Positions 45,090 to 54,046 of a stretch of 64,000 nt of DNA are shown here, one piece after another. The notes below the pieces were generated by a model that was given only the letters and a program-made list of their open reading frames with translations, made no database searches and was not told where the DNA came from. Source of the DNA: PNOJ01 sp016706845 (GTDB lineage Bacteria > Krumholzibacteriota > Krumholzibacteriia > LZORAL124-64-63); NCBI GenBank assembly GCA_016706845.1, contig JADJIV010000009.1, forward strand, positions 62,001 through 126,000, written 5' to 3'. Position 1 is the stretch's first letter. Every line of letters begins with the position of its first letter. Made by a program: the position numbers and the translations under genes.

Positions 45090-46604
45090 ATGGCCCACCG
45101 CTCCGATCGCAGACCGCTCCTGCTCCCGCTGACCCTCGCCCTGCTCTCCCTCTGCTGGGCGCCGGCGTCTCCGGCGCGCGTCGTCGAGGTGTCGGGTGTT
45201 CCCGCCGCCGGCCTCGGGCAACCGCCGGCCGACCCGCCGCTCGCCGCGGCGCACGGCTACTGGGAAGTCGACCGTGACGTGCCCTGCGTCACGCCCGAGC
45301 AGCACGCCGAGATCGAGGCCCAGCTGGCCGCGAACGTCGCGGACCTGCGCGCGCGCGGGCTCCTGCCGGAAACGGCGGACAAAGAAGCCGGCGTGCTCCT
45401 GCAGTGGCCGTTGCGCGCCGCCGCCCACCTCGACGACCCCGGCTACCACGGCATCTCGAACTTCGTGGACCAGGACGCGACCTACCCGAACCACCTGCTG
45501 GACTACAACTGCGGCACGCGCACCTACGACCTGTCCGGCGGCTACAACCACGCGGGGACCGACATCTTCACCTGGCCGTTCTCCTGGCTGAAGATGGCCA
45601 ACGACGACGTCGAGGTCGTCGCTGCAGCCCCCGGCGTGATCGTCGGCAAGTACGACGGCTATGCCGACCACAACTGCGGCTTCGGCGGCGGCCAGTGGAA
45701 CGCCGTCTACGTGCAGCACGCCGACGGATCGACCGCCTGGTACGGCCACATGAAGAGCGGGTCGACCACCGCCAAGAACATCGGCGACGCGGTGGCCGCC
45801 GGCGAGTACCTGGGCGTCGTGGGCAGCAGCGGCAACAGCACCGGCCCGCACCTGCACTTCGAGCTGTACGATAGCCTCGGCCAGCTGGTCGATCCCTGGA
45901 GCGGCCCTTGCAACTCGCTGAATGCAGACGGCTGGTGGGCCGAGCAGCGCCCCTACTACGACCCGGCGATCAACGCCCTGCGCACACACTCGGCGCCGCC
46001 CGTGTGGCCGAGCTGCCCGAACACCGAAATCACCAACGAGCAGATCCACTACCAGGCCGGCGATCTAGTCTACTTCGCCACCTACTACCGCGATCAGCTG
46101 CAGAACCAGATCAGCACCTATCAGTTGCTGAAGCCGGACGGCTCGGTCTGGCAGGAATGGACCGCGTGGCTGAACGTCCCCCACTACGCGGCATCGTGGT
46201 GGTACTGGAGCTGGTACCTGCCGTTCGGCGACGACGGTGTCTGGAAGTTCCGCGTCACCTACCAGGGCCAGACTGTCGAGCACCTCTTCAGCGTGGGGAC
46301 GGCGACGGCCGCACCATCGGTGACGGGAACCACCCGCCTGCATCCGGCCGAACCGAATCCATTCAATCCCGCGACCAGCATCCGTTTCACGCTGGGCGAT
46401 GGCGGCCCGATCGACCTGAGCATCCACGATCTGGCCGGGCGGCGCGTGGCCACGCTGCGACGCGACGTCCTGGAGAAGGGCGAGCACCTGGCGGTTTGGG
46501 ACGGGAGCAGCGACGACGGCGCGACGGCGGCCAGCGGCGTCTATTTCGTCCGGTTGGCGACCGCGGGCGCGAGCCAGACGCAGCGGATCGTCATGCTGAA
46601 ATGA
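45090..46604 (+). CDS. Secreted M23 family metallopeptidase with FlgD-like C-terminus
   Basis: A 504-residue exported zinc peptidase, probably acting on peptidoglycan. A signal peptide covers about residues 1-29 (LLLPLTLALLSLCWAPASPA). The LytM/M23 core has the zinc ligands His154 and Asp158 in NHAGTDIF, and the HxH pair His254/His256 in GPHLHFELYD. Residues about 410-504 form the FlgD/T9SS-type domain (AEPNPFNPATSIRFTL, LAVWDGSSDDGATAASGVYFVRL, RIVMLK). AAGGAAG lies eight bases before the ATG, and a good sigma-70 promoter is upstream. It is followed by another secreted protein gene on the same strand, about 220 bp away. Confidence 0.92.
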   Translation: MAHRSDRRPLLLPLTLALLSLCWAPASPARVVEVSGVPAAGLGQPPADPPLAAAHGYWEVDRDVPCVTPEQHAEIEAQLAANVADLRARGLLPETADKEAGVLLQWPLRAAAHLDDPGYHGISNFVDQDATYPNHLLDYNCGTRTYDLSGGYNHAGTDIFTWPFSWLKMANDDVEVVAAAPGVIVGKYDGYADHNCGFGGGQWNAVYVQHADGSTAWYGHMKSGSTTAKNIGDAVAAGEYLGVVGSSGNSTGPHLHFELYDSLGQLVDPWSGPCNSLNADGWWAEQRPYYDPAINALRTHSAPPVWPSCPNTEITNEQIHYQAGDLVYFATYYRDQLQNQISTYQLLKPDGSVWQEWTAWLNVPHYAASWWYWSWYLPFGDDGVWKFRVTYQGQTVEHLFSVGTATAAPSVTGTTRLHPAEPNPFNPATSIRFTLGDGGPIDLSIHDLAGRRVATLRRDVLEKGEHLAVWDGSSDDGATAASGVYFVRLATAGASQTQRIVMLK

Positions 46605-46684
46605 CCGCCTACGGCCGCCTTGGGCCGGATTGAGCTCCCCACTGATCCTGGGGTAAATGCCGTATCGGTATCAAATTAACACCG

Positions 46685-46715
46685 TTGACGATCACCCTGT
46701 AATTGGGATTAAAAT
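46685..46715 (+). promoter_or_regulatory. Candidate promoter of the small secreted protein gene
   Basis: TTGACG (46685-46690) and TAAAAT (46710-46715), 19 bases apart, lie in an AT-rich stretch just after the peptidase gene and 107 bases before the next ATG. The spacing is at the long end, so moderate confidence only. Confidence 0.45.
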
Positions 46716-46821
46716 CGTCCATGTTGCCGGCGAACACCGCCCGACAAGGACGTCCGGTTCGCCGGTGATGGGTGCGGCGTCGTTGCGCCGCCCCCGCCAC
46801 ACCACGAATCGGGGGTCCACC

Positions 46822-47595
46822 ATGATGAAGGTAACGAAGTCTCGCAGATCGCCGCCCGCCGGCGCGGGGGCCGCGCTGGCGCTTGCCGTCGCCGCGGTCC
46901 TGCTGGCCTCTCCCGCCGCCGCCTTCCCGCCCGCGCAGTGCGTCGTGCCCGACAACGGCGCCGGCACGATCGACTACCCGCCCAACCCGTGCGGCTACGT
47001 GACGCTGCAGCCGATGATGATCATCGACGGCCTGCCGCCCGGCACGACGATCGGGATCGAAGCGATCATCGACTCGTTCTTCGACATCACGTACCAGGCC
47101 GGCGGCACGCTCGGCGGGGAGATCGAGCAGTTCCACGCCCCGATCCACATGGAGATGACCGGGGCGGGCTCGATGGCCGGCTACTTCCGCCCGGCGTTCT
47201 TCGACATCTTCTACGAGTGCCACGCGGGACCGCGCCTGCCCGGAGAACCCGTGCAGTCGTTCCCGCACGACCTGTTCCTGATGCAAGGGCAACTGCCGCC
47301 CGGGGATCCCGACTTCGACCTGCTGCGGATCACCGCGGGCGGCGGCTTCGGCATGCCCAGCCCCGGCCACACCACGCTCACCATGGTCGGGGGCGGCGGC
47401 GGGGGTGGCGGCGGCTGGGCCGTCGACAGCTTCTTCGACATCACCTACCGGATCGACTTCGTCGGCAGTCCGGGCGGCCCCCTCGGCGGCATGTCCGGCA
47501 GCACGACCGGGACGATCCGCATGCAGTGCGGCATCCCGGGCACCGTCGCCAACGAGGCGAAGACCTGGGGGGCGGTCAAAACGATCTATCGTTGA
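46822..47595 (+). CDS. Secreted protein with WG-x-VK-type C-terminal tail
   Basis: A 257-residue exported protein. The signal peptide spans about residues 1-35 (RR start, LALAVAAVLLASPAAA). The mature part contains two related stretches, DSFFDITYQAGGTLGGEI and DSFFDITYRIDFVGSPGG, and a Gly-rich run (VGGGGGGGGGW), and is otherwise beta-rich. The end EAKTWGAVKTIYR matches the tail of two other secreted proteins in the window. The start is the first of two adjacent ATG codons at 46822. A strong terminator follows. There is no family match I can name. Confidence 0.75.
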   Translation: MMKVTKSRRSPPAGAGAALALAVAAVLLASPAAAFPPAQCVVPDNGAGTIDYPPNPCGYVTLQPMMIIDGLPPGTTIGIEAIIDSFFDITYQAGGTLGGEIEQFHAPIHMEMTGAGSMAGYFRPAFFDIFYECHAGPRLPGEPVQSFPHDLFLMQGQLPPGDPDFDLLRITAGGGFGMPSPGHTTLTMVGGGGGGGGGWAVDSFFDITYRIDFVGSPGGPLGGMSGSTTGTIRMQCGIPGTVANEAKTWGAVKTIYR

Positions 47596-47613
47596 TATGG
47601 GGTGATCTCAGAC

Positions 47614-47649
47614 AGGGCCGCCATCCTGCGGGGGGGCGGCCTTTTCTTT
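47614..47649 (+). terminator. Rho-independent terminator
   Basis: GGCCGCC (47616-47622) pairs with GGCGGCC (47635-47641) and is followed by TTTTCTTT. It lies 19 bp after the stop of the secreted protein gene. Confidence 0.85.
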
Positions 47650-47755
47650 GGTTCTGGCCGCCTAAACCCCCGGAAGACCGGCAATCGGGCTAAACTATTA
47701 ATTTGATAATTATTAATAATTGATGCTTGACGCCACCCCGCCAGGCCGCGAGTTT

Positions 47756-47792
47756 CAGGAACTATCAATGTTGATCAAATTGATAGTTCCTG
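47756..47792 (+). promoter_or_regulatory. Perfect inverted repeat overlapping the fic ribosome-binding site
   Basis: CAGGAACTATCAA (47756-47768) pairs perfectly with TTGATAGTTCCTG (47780-47792). The 11-base loop contains the small palindrome TTGATCAA. The right arm ends inside the ribosome site GGAGG (47792-47796) of the fic gene, whose ATG is at 47803. The leader could be an operator, or an RNA hairpin that hides the ribosome site. Confidence 0.75.
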
Positions 47793-47802
47793 GAGGTCCC
47801 CC

Positions 47803-49168
47803 ATGAAGATCCCCATGACACCGCCGGATGCGGACACGATCCTGGATGGGTTGCTGAACCGCGCCCCCGGGCGTACCGACGCGCTGACGCGCGTCTTCGA
47901 CAGACAGAAGGAAGCTGCTCCGGGCGGACGCTACCGACACTGGGACAAGCTGCGGCAGCTCACCCCTCCCGACGGCCTCGACCACGAGCAATGGTGGCTT
48001 TCGATCAAGCTGGCCCGCAGGGCGCTGTCCCGCCCCATTCCTCTGCGCGATGCGCGAGGTCGTCCTTTCACCTTCGCCATGCCCGACATCGCCCAGCAGA
48101 TGGTCCACGGGATCGATCGTCGCGCTTCGGGATCGATCGAAGCCGCCGCCCCCCTCCCCGCCGACAAGGAGCGGCACGGCTACCTGCTCCGCTCCTTGCT
48201 GGAAGAGCCCATCACGTCCAGCCAGCTCGAAGGCGCCGCGACGACGCGGAAGGTCGCCAAGCACATGCTGCGCGAACAGCGGGAGCCGCGGGACCGGGGC
48301 GAACGGATGATCGTGAACAACTATCTCGGCATGCGCTTCATCGCCGAGCGGACCAGCCGCGTGGACCTGACGCCCGACCTCGTCCGCGAACTTCACGGCA
48401 TCCTGACCGACGGCACCCTGGCCGATCCCGCCGCCGCCGGCCGGTTCCGCCGCGACGACGAAGAGATCGTGGTCCAGGACATGGAAGGCAGGACCTTGCA
48501 CGCGCCGCCGCCGGCAGCCGAACTGCCCGATCGTCTCCAAGCGTTGTGCGAATTCGCCAACGACGTCTCGGACTCGCCCTTCATCCACCCGGTCGCCCGC
48601 TCGATCCTGCTGCATTTCTGGCTGGCCTACGACCACCCCTTCATCGACGGCAACGGCCGCACCGCCCGCGCCCTCGTTCTATTGGTCCATGGCCAGAAGA
48701 GGCTACTGGCTCATGGAATACGTCTCCATCTCGCGACTGCTGCTGCGGGCGTGGAGCGCCTACAACCGGGCCTTCCTCTACACGGAGACGGACGACAACG
48801 ACGCCACCTATTTCCTTCTGCACCAGATGCGGATCATCCTGCACGCCATCGACGACCTGCACGCCTACCTCGACAGCAAGATGGATGAGCGGCGGCGCAG
48901 CCTGGAGATCCTGAGGTCGTCGACTGCTTCGAAGCTCGGGCTCAACCACCGGCAGCTGGCGCTGGTCCGCCACGGCCTGGACCACCCGGGAGCCGTGTAC
49001 TCGATCCAGGAACATGCCGGATACCACAACGTGAGCTACGGCACCGCCCGCTCCGACCTGCTGGGCGTGGCGGACGCCGGGTTGTTCGTGCAGGCGAAAT
49101 CGGGAAGGGCGTTCCGGTTCCTGGCGCCCGAAGATCTGGATGTCAGGTTGGGCGGCGGGCTCGCCTAG
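47803..49168 (+). CDS. Fic family AMP-transferase-like protein, one frameshift
   Basis: About 455 residues. A Fic N-terminal domain is followed by the inhibitory helix SSQLEG (Ser139-Glu143), a class II arrangement, then the Fic core. The catalytic motif is HPFIDGNGRTAR (His278 to Arg286), complete. The C-terminal part, after the break, has VSISRLLLRAWSAYNRAF, LHQMRIILHAID and a winged-helix-like SIQEHAGYHNVSYGTARSDLL. One extra base near 48674 shifts the frame: GRTARALV then continues in the next frame as FYWSMARRGYWLMEYVSIS. Fic proteins modify targets with AMP or other groups. GGAGG lies seven bases before the ATG. No separate antitoxin gene is seen. Confidence 0.88.
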
Positions 49169-49174
49169 TCGCGG

Positions 49175-50887
49175 TCAGTATCCCGCCGCCTGCCCGTCCT
49201 TGCGCGACTCGCTGGCCCCGTAGTACACGCCCTGCGCGGCGTCGTACATGATGGCCTGGTAGCCGCCGAACGAGCCCACGTCCGCCCGGATGTCGTGGCC
49301 CATCCCGGCCAGGTCGCGGATCACCTCGGCGGCGAAGCCCGACTCGAGGCTGACCACGCCCCCGTCGGTCATCAGGGTGCCGGTGGGTTCGCTGGAGCCT
49401 TCGTGCAGGATGCGCGGGGCGTCGCCCGCCGCTTGCAGGTCCATCCCGAAATCCACCAGGTTGACGATGATCTGCGCCTGGCCCTGCGGCTGGGTGCTGC
49501 CCCCCATGACGCCGAAGCTGAGCCAGGGCTCGCCGTCGCGGGTGGCGAAGGCCGGGATGATGGTGTGGAAGGGGCGCTTGCCCGGCGCGTAGGTGTTGGC
49601 CTCGCCGGGTTTCAGGCTGAACAGCTCGCCGCGGTCCTGCAGGCAGAAGCCCAGGCCCTCGGGGCAGACGCCGCTGCCCATGCCGCGGTAGTTGCTCTGG
49701 ATCAGGGACACCATGTTGCGGTCGGCGTCGGCGACGGTCAGGTAGATCGTGTCGCCCTGGCGCAGGGCCGGGTTGCCGGCGTCGACGCGGCGCGCGGCGC
49801 GGCGCGGGTCGATCAGCGCGCGGCGCTCGTCGGCGTAGGCCTTCGACAGCAGGCCGGCCACGGGCATGTCGGCGAAATCGGGGTCGGCGTAGAAGCGCGC
49901 CCGGTCCTCGAAGGCCAGCTTCTTGGCCTCGACGAACGCGTGGACGTACTCGCGGCTGCCGAAGCCCATCCCCGCGACGTCGTAGCCCTCGAGCAGGTTG
50001 AGGATCTGCAGGGTGGCGAGGCCCTGGCCGTTGGGCGGCAGCTCCCAGACCTCGACGCCGCGGTAGGTCGTCGAGATGGGCTCGACCCACTCGCTGCGGT
50101 GGGCCGCGAGATCCTCGTAGCTCAGGAAGCCGCCGGCCCGCTGTACCGTGCCGGCGATGGTGCGCGCCATCTCCCCCTTATAGAAGGCGTCGCGACCCTC
50201 GCGGCCGATCCGCTCGAGGGTGGCCGCCAGCAGCGGGTTGGTCCACATCTCGCCCTTGGCCGGGCCGCGTCCGTCGCGCGTGAAGGCCTCGCGGAAGCCG
50301 GGGTGCTCGATCAGGTTCGGCACGCTGAGCCGCCAGTAGTGGGCGATGAGCTCGGAGACGGGGAAGCCCTCGCGGGCGTAGCGCACGGTCGGGGCCAGCA
50401 GATCGGACATCGGCAGCAGTCCGAACTTGGTGTGCAGTTCGAACCAGCCGTCGACGCAACCGGGCACCGAGATCGGCAGCGGGCCGCGCGGCGGCACGAA
50501 CTCCAGGCCGCGCTTGCGGAACTCCTCCAGCGTGAGGGCGCGCGGCGAGCGCCCGCTGGCGTTCAGCCCGTAGAGCTTGCCGGACTTCGCATCCCAGACG
50601 ATGGCGAACAGGTCGCCCCCGATGCCGCTGCCGGTGGGTTCCATCAGGCCGAGGGCGGCGTTGGCCGCGATGGCCGCGTCGACGGCCGAGCCGCCGGCCT
50701 TCAACACGTCCAGGGCGATCTGCGTGGCCAGGGGCTGGCTGGTGCAGGCCATGGCGTGCGGCGCGATCACTTCGGAGCGGGTGGTGAAGGCGCGGCCGGT
50801 GACGCGGTCGGCGGCGGGGGCGGCGCCGGCGGCCAGGACGGCGGCCAGCGCGATCAAGGCGGAATGCGCGACGCTCGATCCGGTCAT
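49175..50887 (-). CDS. ggt: Gamma-glutamyltransferase
   Basis: A 570-residue periplasmic Ntn-hydrolase that transfers or hydrolyses gamma-glutamyl groups, for example of glutathione. A signal peptide covers residues 1-26 (LIALAAVLAAGAAPAA). The large-subunit start has VLKAGGSAVDAAIAANAALGL near 61-81 and PTGSGIGGDLF near 84-94. The small subunit would begin at Thr380 in GDTIYLTVAD, the expected autoprocessing nucleophile, followed by SNYRGMGSG and the late GVMGGSTQPQGQ. GAGGAG lies seven bases before the ATG. The upstream gene on the same strand is the MFS/spermidine synthase fusion, only 26 bp away. Confidence 0.9.
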   Translation of the reverse strand: MTGSSVAHSALIALAAVLAAGAAPAADRVTGRAFTTRSEVIAPHAMACTSQPLATQIALDVLKAGGSAVDAAIAANAALGLMEPTGSGIGGDLFAIVWDAKSGKLYGLNASGRSPRALTLEEFRKRGLEFVPPRGPLPISVPGCVDGWFELHTKFGLLPMSDLLAPTVRYAREGFPVSELIAHYWRLSVPNLIEHPGFREAFTRDGRGPAKGEMWTNPLLAATLERIGREGRDAFYKGEMARTIAGTVQRAGGFLSYEDLAAHRSEWVEPISTTYRGVEVWELPPNGQGLATLQILNLLEGYDVAGMGFGSREYVHAFVEAKKLAFEDRARFYADPDFADMPVAGLLSKAYADERRALIDPRRAARRVDAGNPALRQGDTIYLTVADADRNMVSLIQSNYRGMGSGVCPEGLGFCLQDRGELFSLKPGEANTYAPGKRPFHTIIPAFATRDGEPWLSFGVMGGSTQPQGQAQIIVNLVDFGMDLQAAGDAPRILHEGSSEPTGTLMTDGGVVSLESGFAAEVIRDLAGMGHDIRADVGSFGGYQAIMYDAAQGVYYGASESRKDGQAAGY

Positions 50888-50913
50888 GGACGACTCCTCG
50901 GTTGGTCGCTGTA

Positions 50914-53901
50914 TCAGCGCGCGGTCGGCTCGGACCGTCGGTCCCAGGCGGCGGCGGCCTTGCCCAGGATGTCCCGAGCCCGCGCGACCGCCTGGTATTC
51001 GTCCGGCGGCGCGGGGGCGGGACCGAAGCTCGGACCCCACGCGGTGCGCAGGGCGGCCATCAGCTCCGTCGCGCAGGCCCGCTCGGCGAGGTCGAGAGCT
51101 GCGGGATCGCCCGACAAGTACGCATCGGCGAGCATCTCGCGCGTGTCGGGATCGACGACCGCGACGACCGACCAGCGCTCGCTGGGCCGCATCGCGACGG
51201 CGGTCGGCTGGAAGGGCCGGTGCCTCCCCCCCGACCTGACGACGAAGCTTTCGGAGGCCAGGGGACGCGGCTGCGCCGCGCGCTGGGCCGCCTCCTCGCG
51301 CCGCAGGTAGCCGCCCGGGGCGTAGTCGGGATGGCGTTCCGCCAGCGACCGCGAGAGCGACGCGAACTCCGGGCCCGGCAGCGCGCCGCCCAGCGCGAGC
51401 ACGTGGGCGCGGTCGGCCAGGCGCGCCGCTTCGGGACGACCGCCGGCGCCGGCGGCCGCAAGCTCCGGCGGCGTCTCGCGGTACCCGATCAGCGCCGCCA
51501 TGTTCGCGGCCATCAGCTCCGGCCGGCCGATCGAACGCGGCGCCGAGAATTCCAGCCGCAGGTTGTCGTCGGTGTTGACGAGTCCGTCCACGGCGTCGGC
51601 GAAAGCCCGCGCGCCGCGGGGGCCGGTCAGGCAGTAGTCGAGCAGGCCCGTCTCTCCCGCCATGTTCACCGCCGCCAGGTCGGCGGCCACGGCGCCCGCC
51701 GAGGCGCGTCTCGCCAGTGCCTCGGGATCGATCGCGAACGGCTGGTTGCTGCCGATCAGCTCGGCGTCCCACCAAGTCAGCCAGACCAGCACGTGCTCGA
51801 AGTTGCGGGCGAACGTGCGCACGACCGTCCCGACGTCCTGCGGCGTCAGCTCGTAGAGGGGCAGCCACTGCGCGATGATGCCGCCCGGCGCCAACCGCGA
51901 CGCCGCCAGCCGGAAGTACTCGTCGGTGTAGAGGTAGGCCGCCCCGCCCGACCAGGGGTGGATCGGATCCGCCGTGATGACGTCGAAGCGCTCGTCGGTC
52001 ACGGCCAGGAAATTGCGCCCGTCGTCGTGGACGACGCGGACCTTGGGGTTGTCGAGCGCCCGGTGGTTCCACTCCGCGAACGTGCGCGTGGCCGGCAGCA
52101 CGTCCCGCTCGATCTCCGCCAGGGTGATCGAGCGCGCCTCGGGGTGCAGGGTCGTCGCCCCCAGCGTCATGCCGCTGCCCGATCCCAGCACGAACACGCG
52201 CTCCGGCGCCGGGTGCAGGAGCATCGGCACGTGGCCGAGCGCGTATTGGCACTGCATGTCGGCCCGCACGGTGGTGGCCTCGGAGCGGCCGTTGACGATG
52301 AAGGCCTGGTCGCCGCCCAGGGGCCGGATGACGCTGATCGTCTCGTTGACCCCCTCGTGGTAGTAGACGACGTCCACGATCTCGAGCCCGCGCTCGATGC
52401 GCTCGCGCGACTCGAACAGGTCGCGCTGGTTGTTGACGAAGATCGCGAAGTAGCGCGGGTTCCAGAGCAGGTTGCGGGCGCCGCCGGCGCCGAGGGCGGC
52501 CAGCAGCGCGAACACGGCCACGGCCGCCGCGACCGCCGCGCGCCTGCCGGCGGCGCGCGCCGCGATCACGGCGCCGGCGCCCGCCTGCAGCGCGACCAGC
52601 AGCAGCAGGGAGCGCTCCACGCCGAACGCCTGGACCAGGACGAAGCCAGCCGCCGCGGCGCCGAGGATGGCGCCGGCGGTGTTGCAGGTGGCGACGTCGC
52701 CGACCGCACGCCCGACGCGACGACGCCCCGCCGCCACGACGGAGGTCGCCAGCGGGAAGGCGGCGCCCGAGAGCGCGGCCGGCACCAGCATGACGGCGAC
52801 CGCGACGATCGCCGTCGCCGCGTTGCGGGCGCCGGGCGCCGGACCGTCGCCGCCGAACACGCCCTGCAGGCGCAGCGCGTGCTCCGGCAGCCGGCTCATC
52901 AGGGCCGTGGTCGCCAGCGCGGCCGTCGCCAGTGCGATCTCGACCATCGCGAACGCCGCGACGGGTCCGCGGTCGTCCTCCCGCCGACGGCGACGCGCCA
53001 GCCACGCACCGCACAGGAAGCTGCCCAGCGTGATGCCGCCCAGGAAGGCGGCCAGCATGATCGCGAAGCTGTAGGTCGAGGTCCCGACCACCATGGTCAG
53101 CGTGCGGGTCCAGAGCACCTCGTAGCCGAGAGCGCAGAAGCCGCTCACGGCGATGCCGCCGAGCGCGAAGCGCTCGTGCCAGGACGCGGGTCCGGCGGGA
53201 CGGTCCTGAGCGATCGCGTTCGGCACGGTCGCGTGCGCCGACACACGATCCCGCCTCCCCAGCGCCAGGGCCGCCGCACCGACCAGGGCATTCAGCCCGA
53301 CCGCCACCATCATCGTCGCCTCGACGCCGAACCGGCCCAGCAGCACGAACCCCGACAGCAGCACGCCCGCCACCGCACCGAGCGTGTTGGTCGCGTAGAG
53401 CCGCGCGACGCGTCCACGCCCCTCATCGTCGCCGCCGACCACCAGACGCGACAGCACCGGCAGCGTCCCGCCCATGAGCGTGGTCGGCACGATCATCGCG
53501 CCCGCGGCGAGCGCGACCCGCATCGCGGTCAGCAGGGCGGGGTGGCCGTCTGCGGCTCGGGCGAGCGGCGCGTAGAAAGCGGTGGCATGGTCGACGAACA
53601 GCATGAAACCGAGGCCGCAGACACCGATGCCCAGCTCCAGCAAGCCGTACAGGCGCAGCGGTCGCGCCGTCCGGTCGGCACGGCGTCCCAGCCAGGCGCT
53701 GCCGAGGGCCAGACCGCCCATGAACACGGCCAGCACGGTCGCCACCGCCAGGTGGGTGCCGCCGAACACCAGGCTCAGCGAACGGGCCCAGGTCACTTGG
53801 TAAACCAACGCGGCGGCGCCGGAGAGGAAGAACAGCACGTGGAGGATGGGGGAAGCGATCGGGCGGCTTGGCGGATGGGGCTCCCTCGGCGTGCGCTCCA
53901 T
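50914..53901 (-). CDS. Fused MFS-like transporter / spermidine synthase family protein
   Basis: A 995-residue protein. The N-terminal half (about 1-480) has 12 or more membrane helices of the type seen in fused MFS/spermidine synthases (FLSGAAALVYQVTWARSLSLVFGG near 25-48, and a second LGGIAVSGFCALGYEVLWTRTL). Then comes a Rossmann polyamine-synthase-like domain (about 520-800): YYHEGVNETISVI, VFVLGSGSGMTLGA, then DGRNFLAVTDERFDVITADP. The final 180 residues are Ala-rich and helical. The start at 53901 has AAGGAG five bases upstream. Membrane-linked aminopropyl transfer is the usual guess, but the reaction is unproven. It is upstream of and probably co-transcribed with ggt. Confidence 0.85.
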   Translation of the reverse strand: MERTPREPHPPSRPIASPILHVLFFLSGAAALVYQVTWARSLSLVFGGTHLAVATVLAVFMGGLALGSAWLGRRADRTARPLRLYGLLELGIGVCGLGFMLFVDHATAFYAPLARAADGHPALLTAMRVALAAGAMIVPTTLMGGTLPVLSRLVVGGDDEGRGRVARLYATNTLGAVAGVLLSGFVLLGRFGVEATMMVAVGLNALVGAAALALGRRDRVSAHATVPNAIAQDRPAGPASWHERFALGGIAVSGFCALGYEVLWTRTLTMVVGTSTYSFAIMLAAFLGGITLGSFLCGAWLARRRRREDDRGPVAAFAMVEIALATAALATTALMSRLPEHALRLQGVFGGDGPAPGARNAATAIVAVAVMLVPAALSGAAFPLATSVVAAGRRRVGRAVGDVATCNTAGAILGAAAAGFVLVQAFGVERSLLLLVALQAGAGAVIAARAAGRRAAVAAAVAVFALLAALGAGGARNLLWNPRYFAIFVNNQRDLFESRERIERGLEIVDVVYYHEGVNETISVIRPLGGDQAFIVNGRSEATTVRADMQCQYALGHVPMLLHPAPERVFVLGSGSGMTLGATTLHPEARSITLAEIERDVLPATRTFAEWNHRALDNPKVRVVHDDGRNFLAVTDERFDVITADPIHPWSGGAAYLYTDEYFRLAASRLAPGGIIAQWLPLYELTPQDVGTVVRTFARNFEHVLVWLTWWDAELIGSNQPFAIDPEALARRASAGAVAADLAAVNMAGETGLLDYCLTGPRGARAFADAVDGLVNTDDNLRLEFSAPRSIGRPELMAANMAALIGYRETPPELAAAGAGGRPEAARLADRAHVLALGGALPGPEFASLSRSLAERHPDYAPGGYLRREEAAQRAAQPRPLASESFVVRSGGRHRPFQPTAVAMRPSERWSVVAVVDPDTREMLADAYLSGDPAALDLAERACATELMAALRTAWGPSFGPAPAPPDEYQAVARARDILGKAAAAWDRRSEPTAR

Positions 53902-54046
53902 GGGGCTCCTTGGCGGGTCGGCGATCCTCCGAATACGAGTCATCGACCGGAACCATACCAGAGCGCATGCGGCGGAGGAAGCACAAGCGGTCGCCGTGGA
54001 TGTCGGCCCGGCCCGCATCATCGCGGACCGGGCCGACGCACCCGTG

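Noticed and set aside
49175..53014. A very long minus-strand reading frame joining ggt to sequence inside the MFS/spermidine synthase gene
   Set aside because: It is an antisense-type frame effect of high GC. Real starts with ribosome sites at 50887 and 53901 fit the two separate genes.
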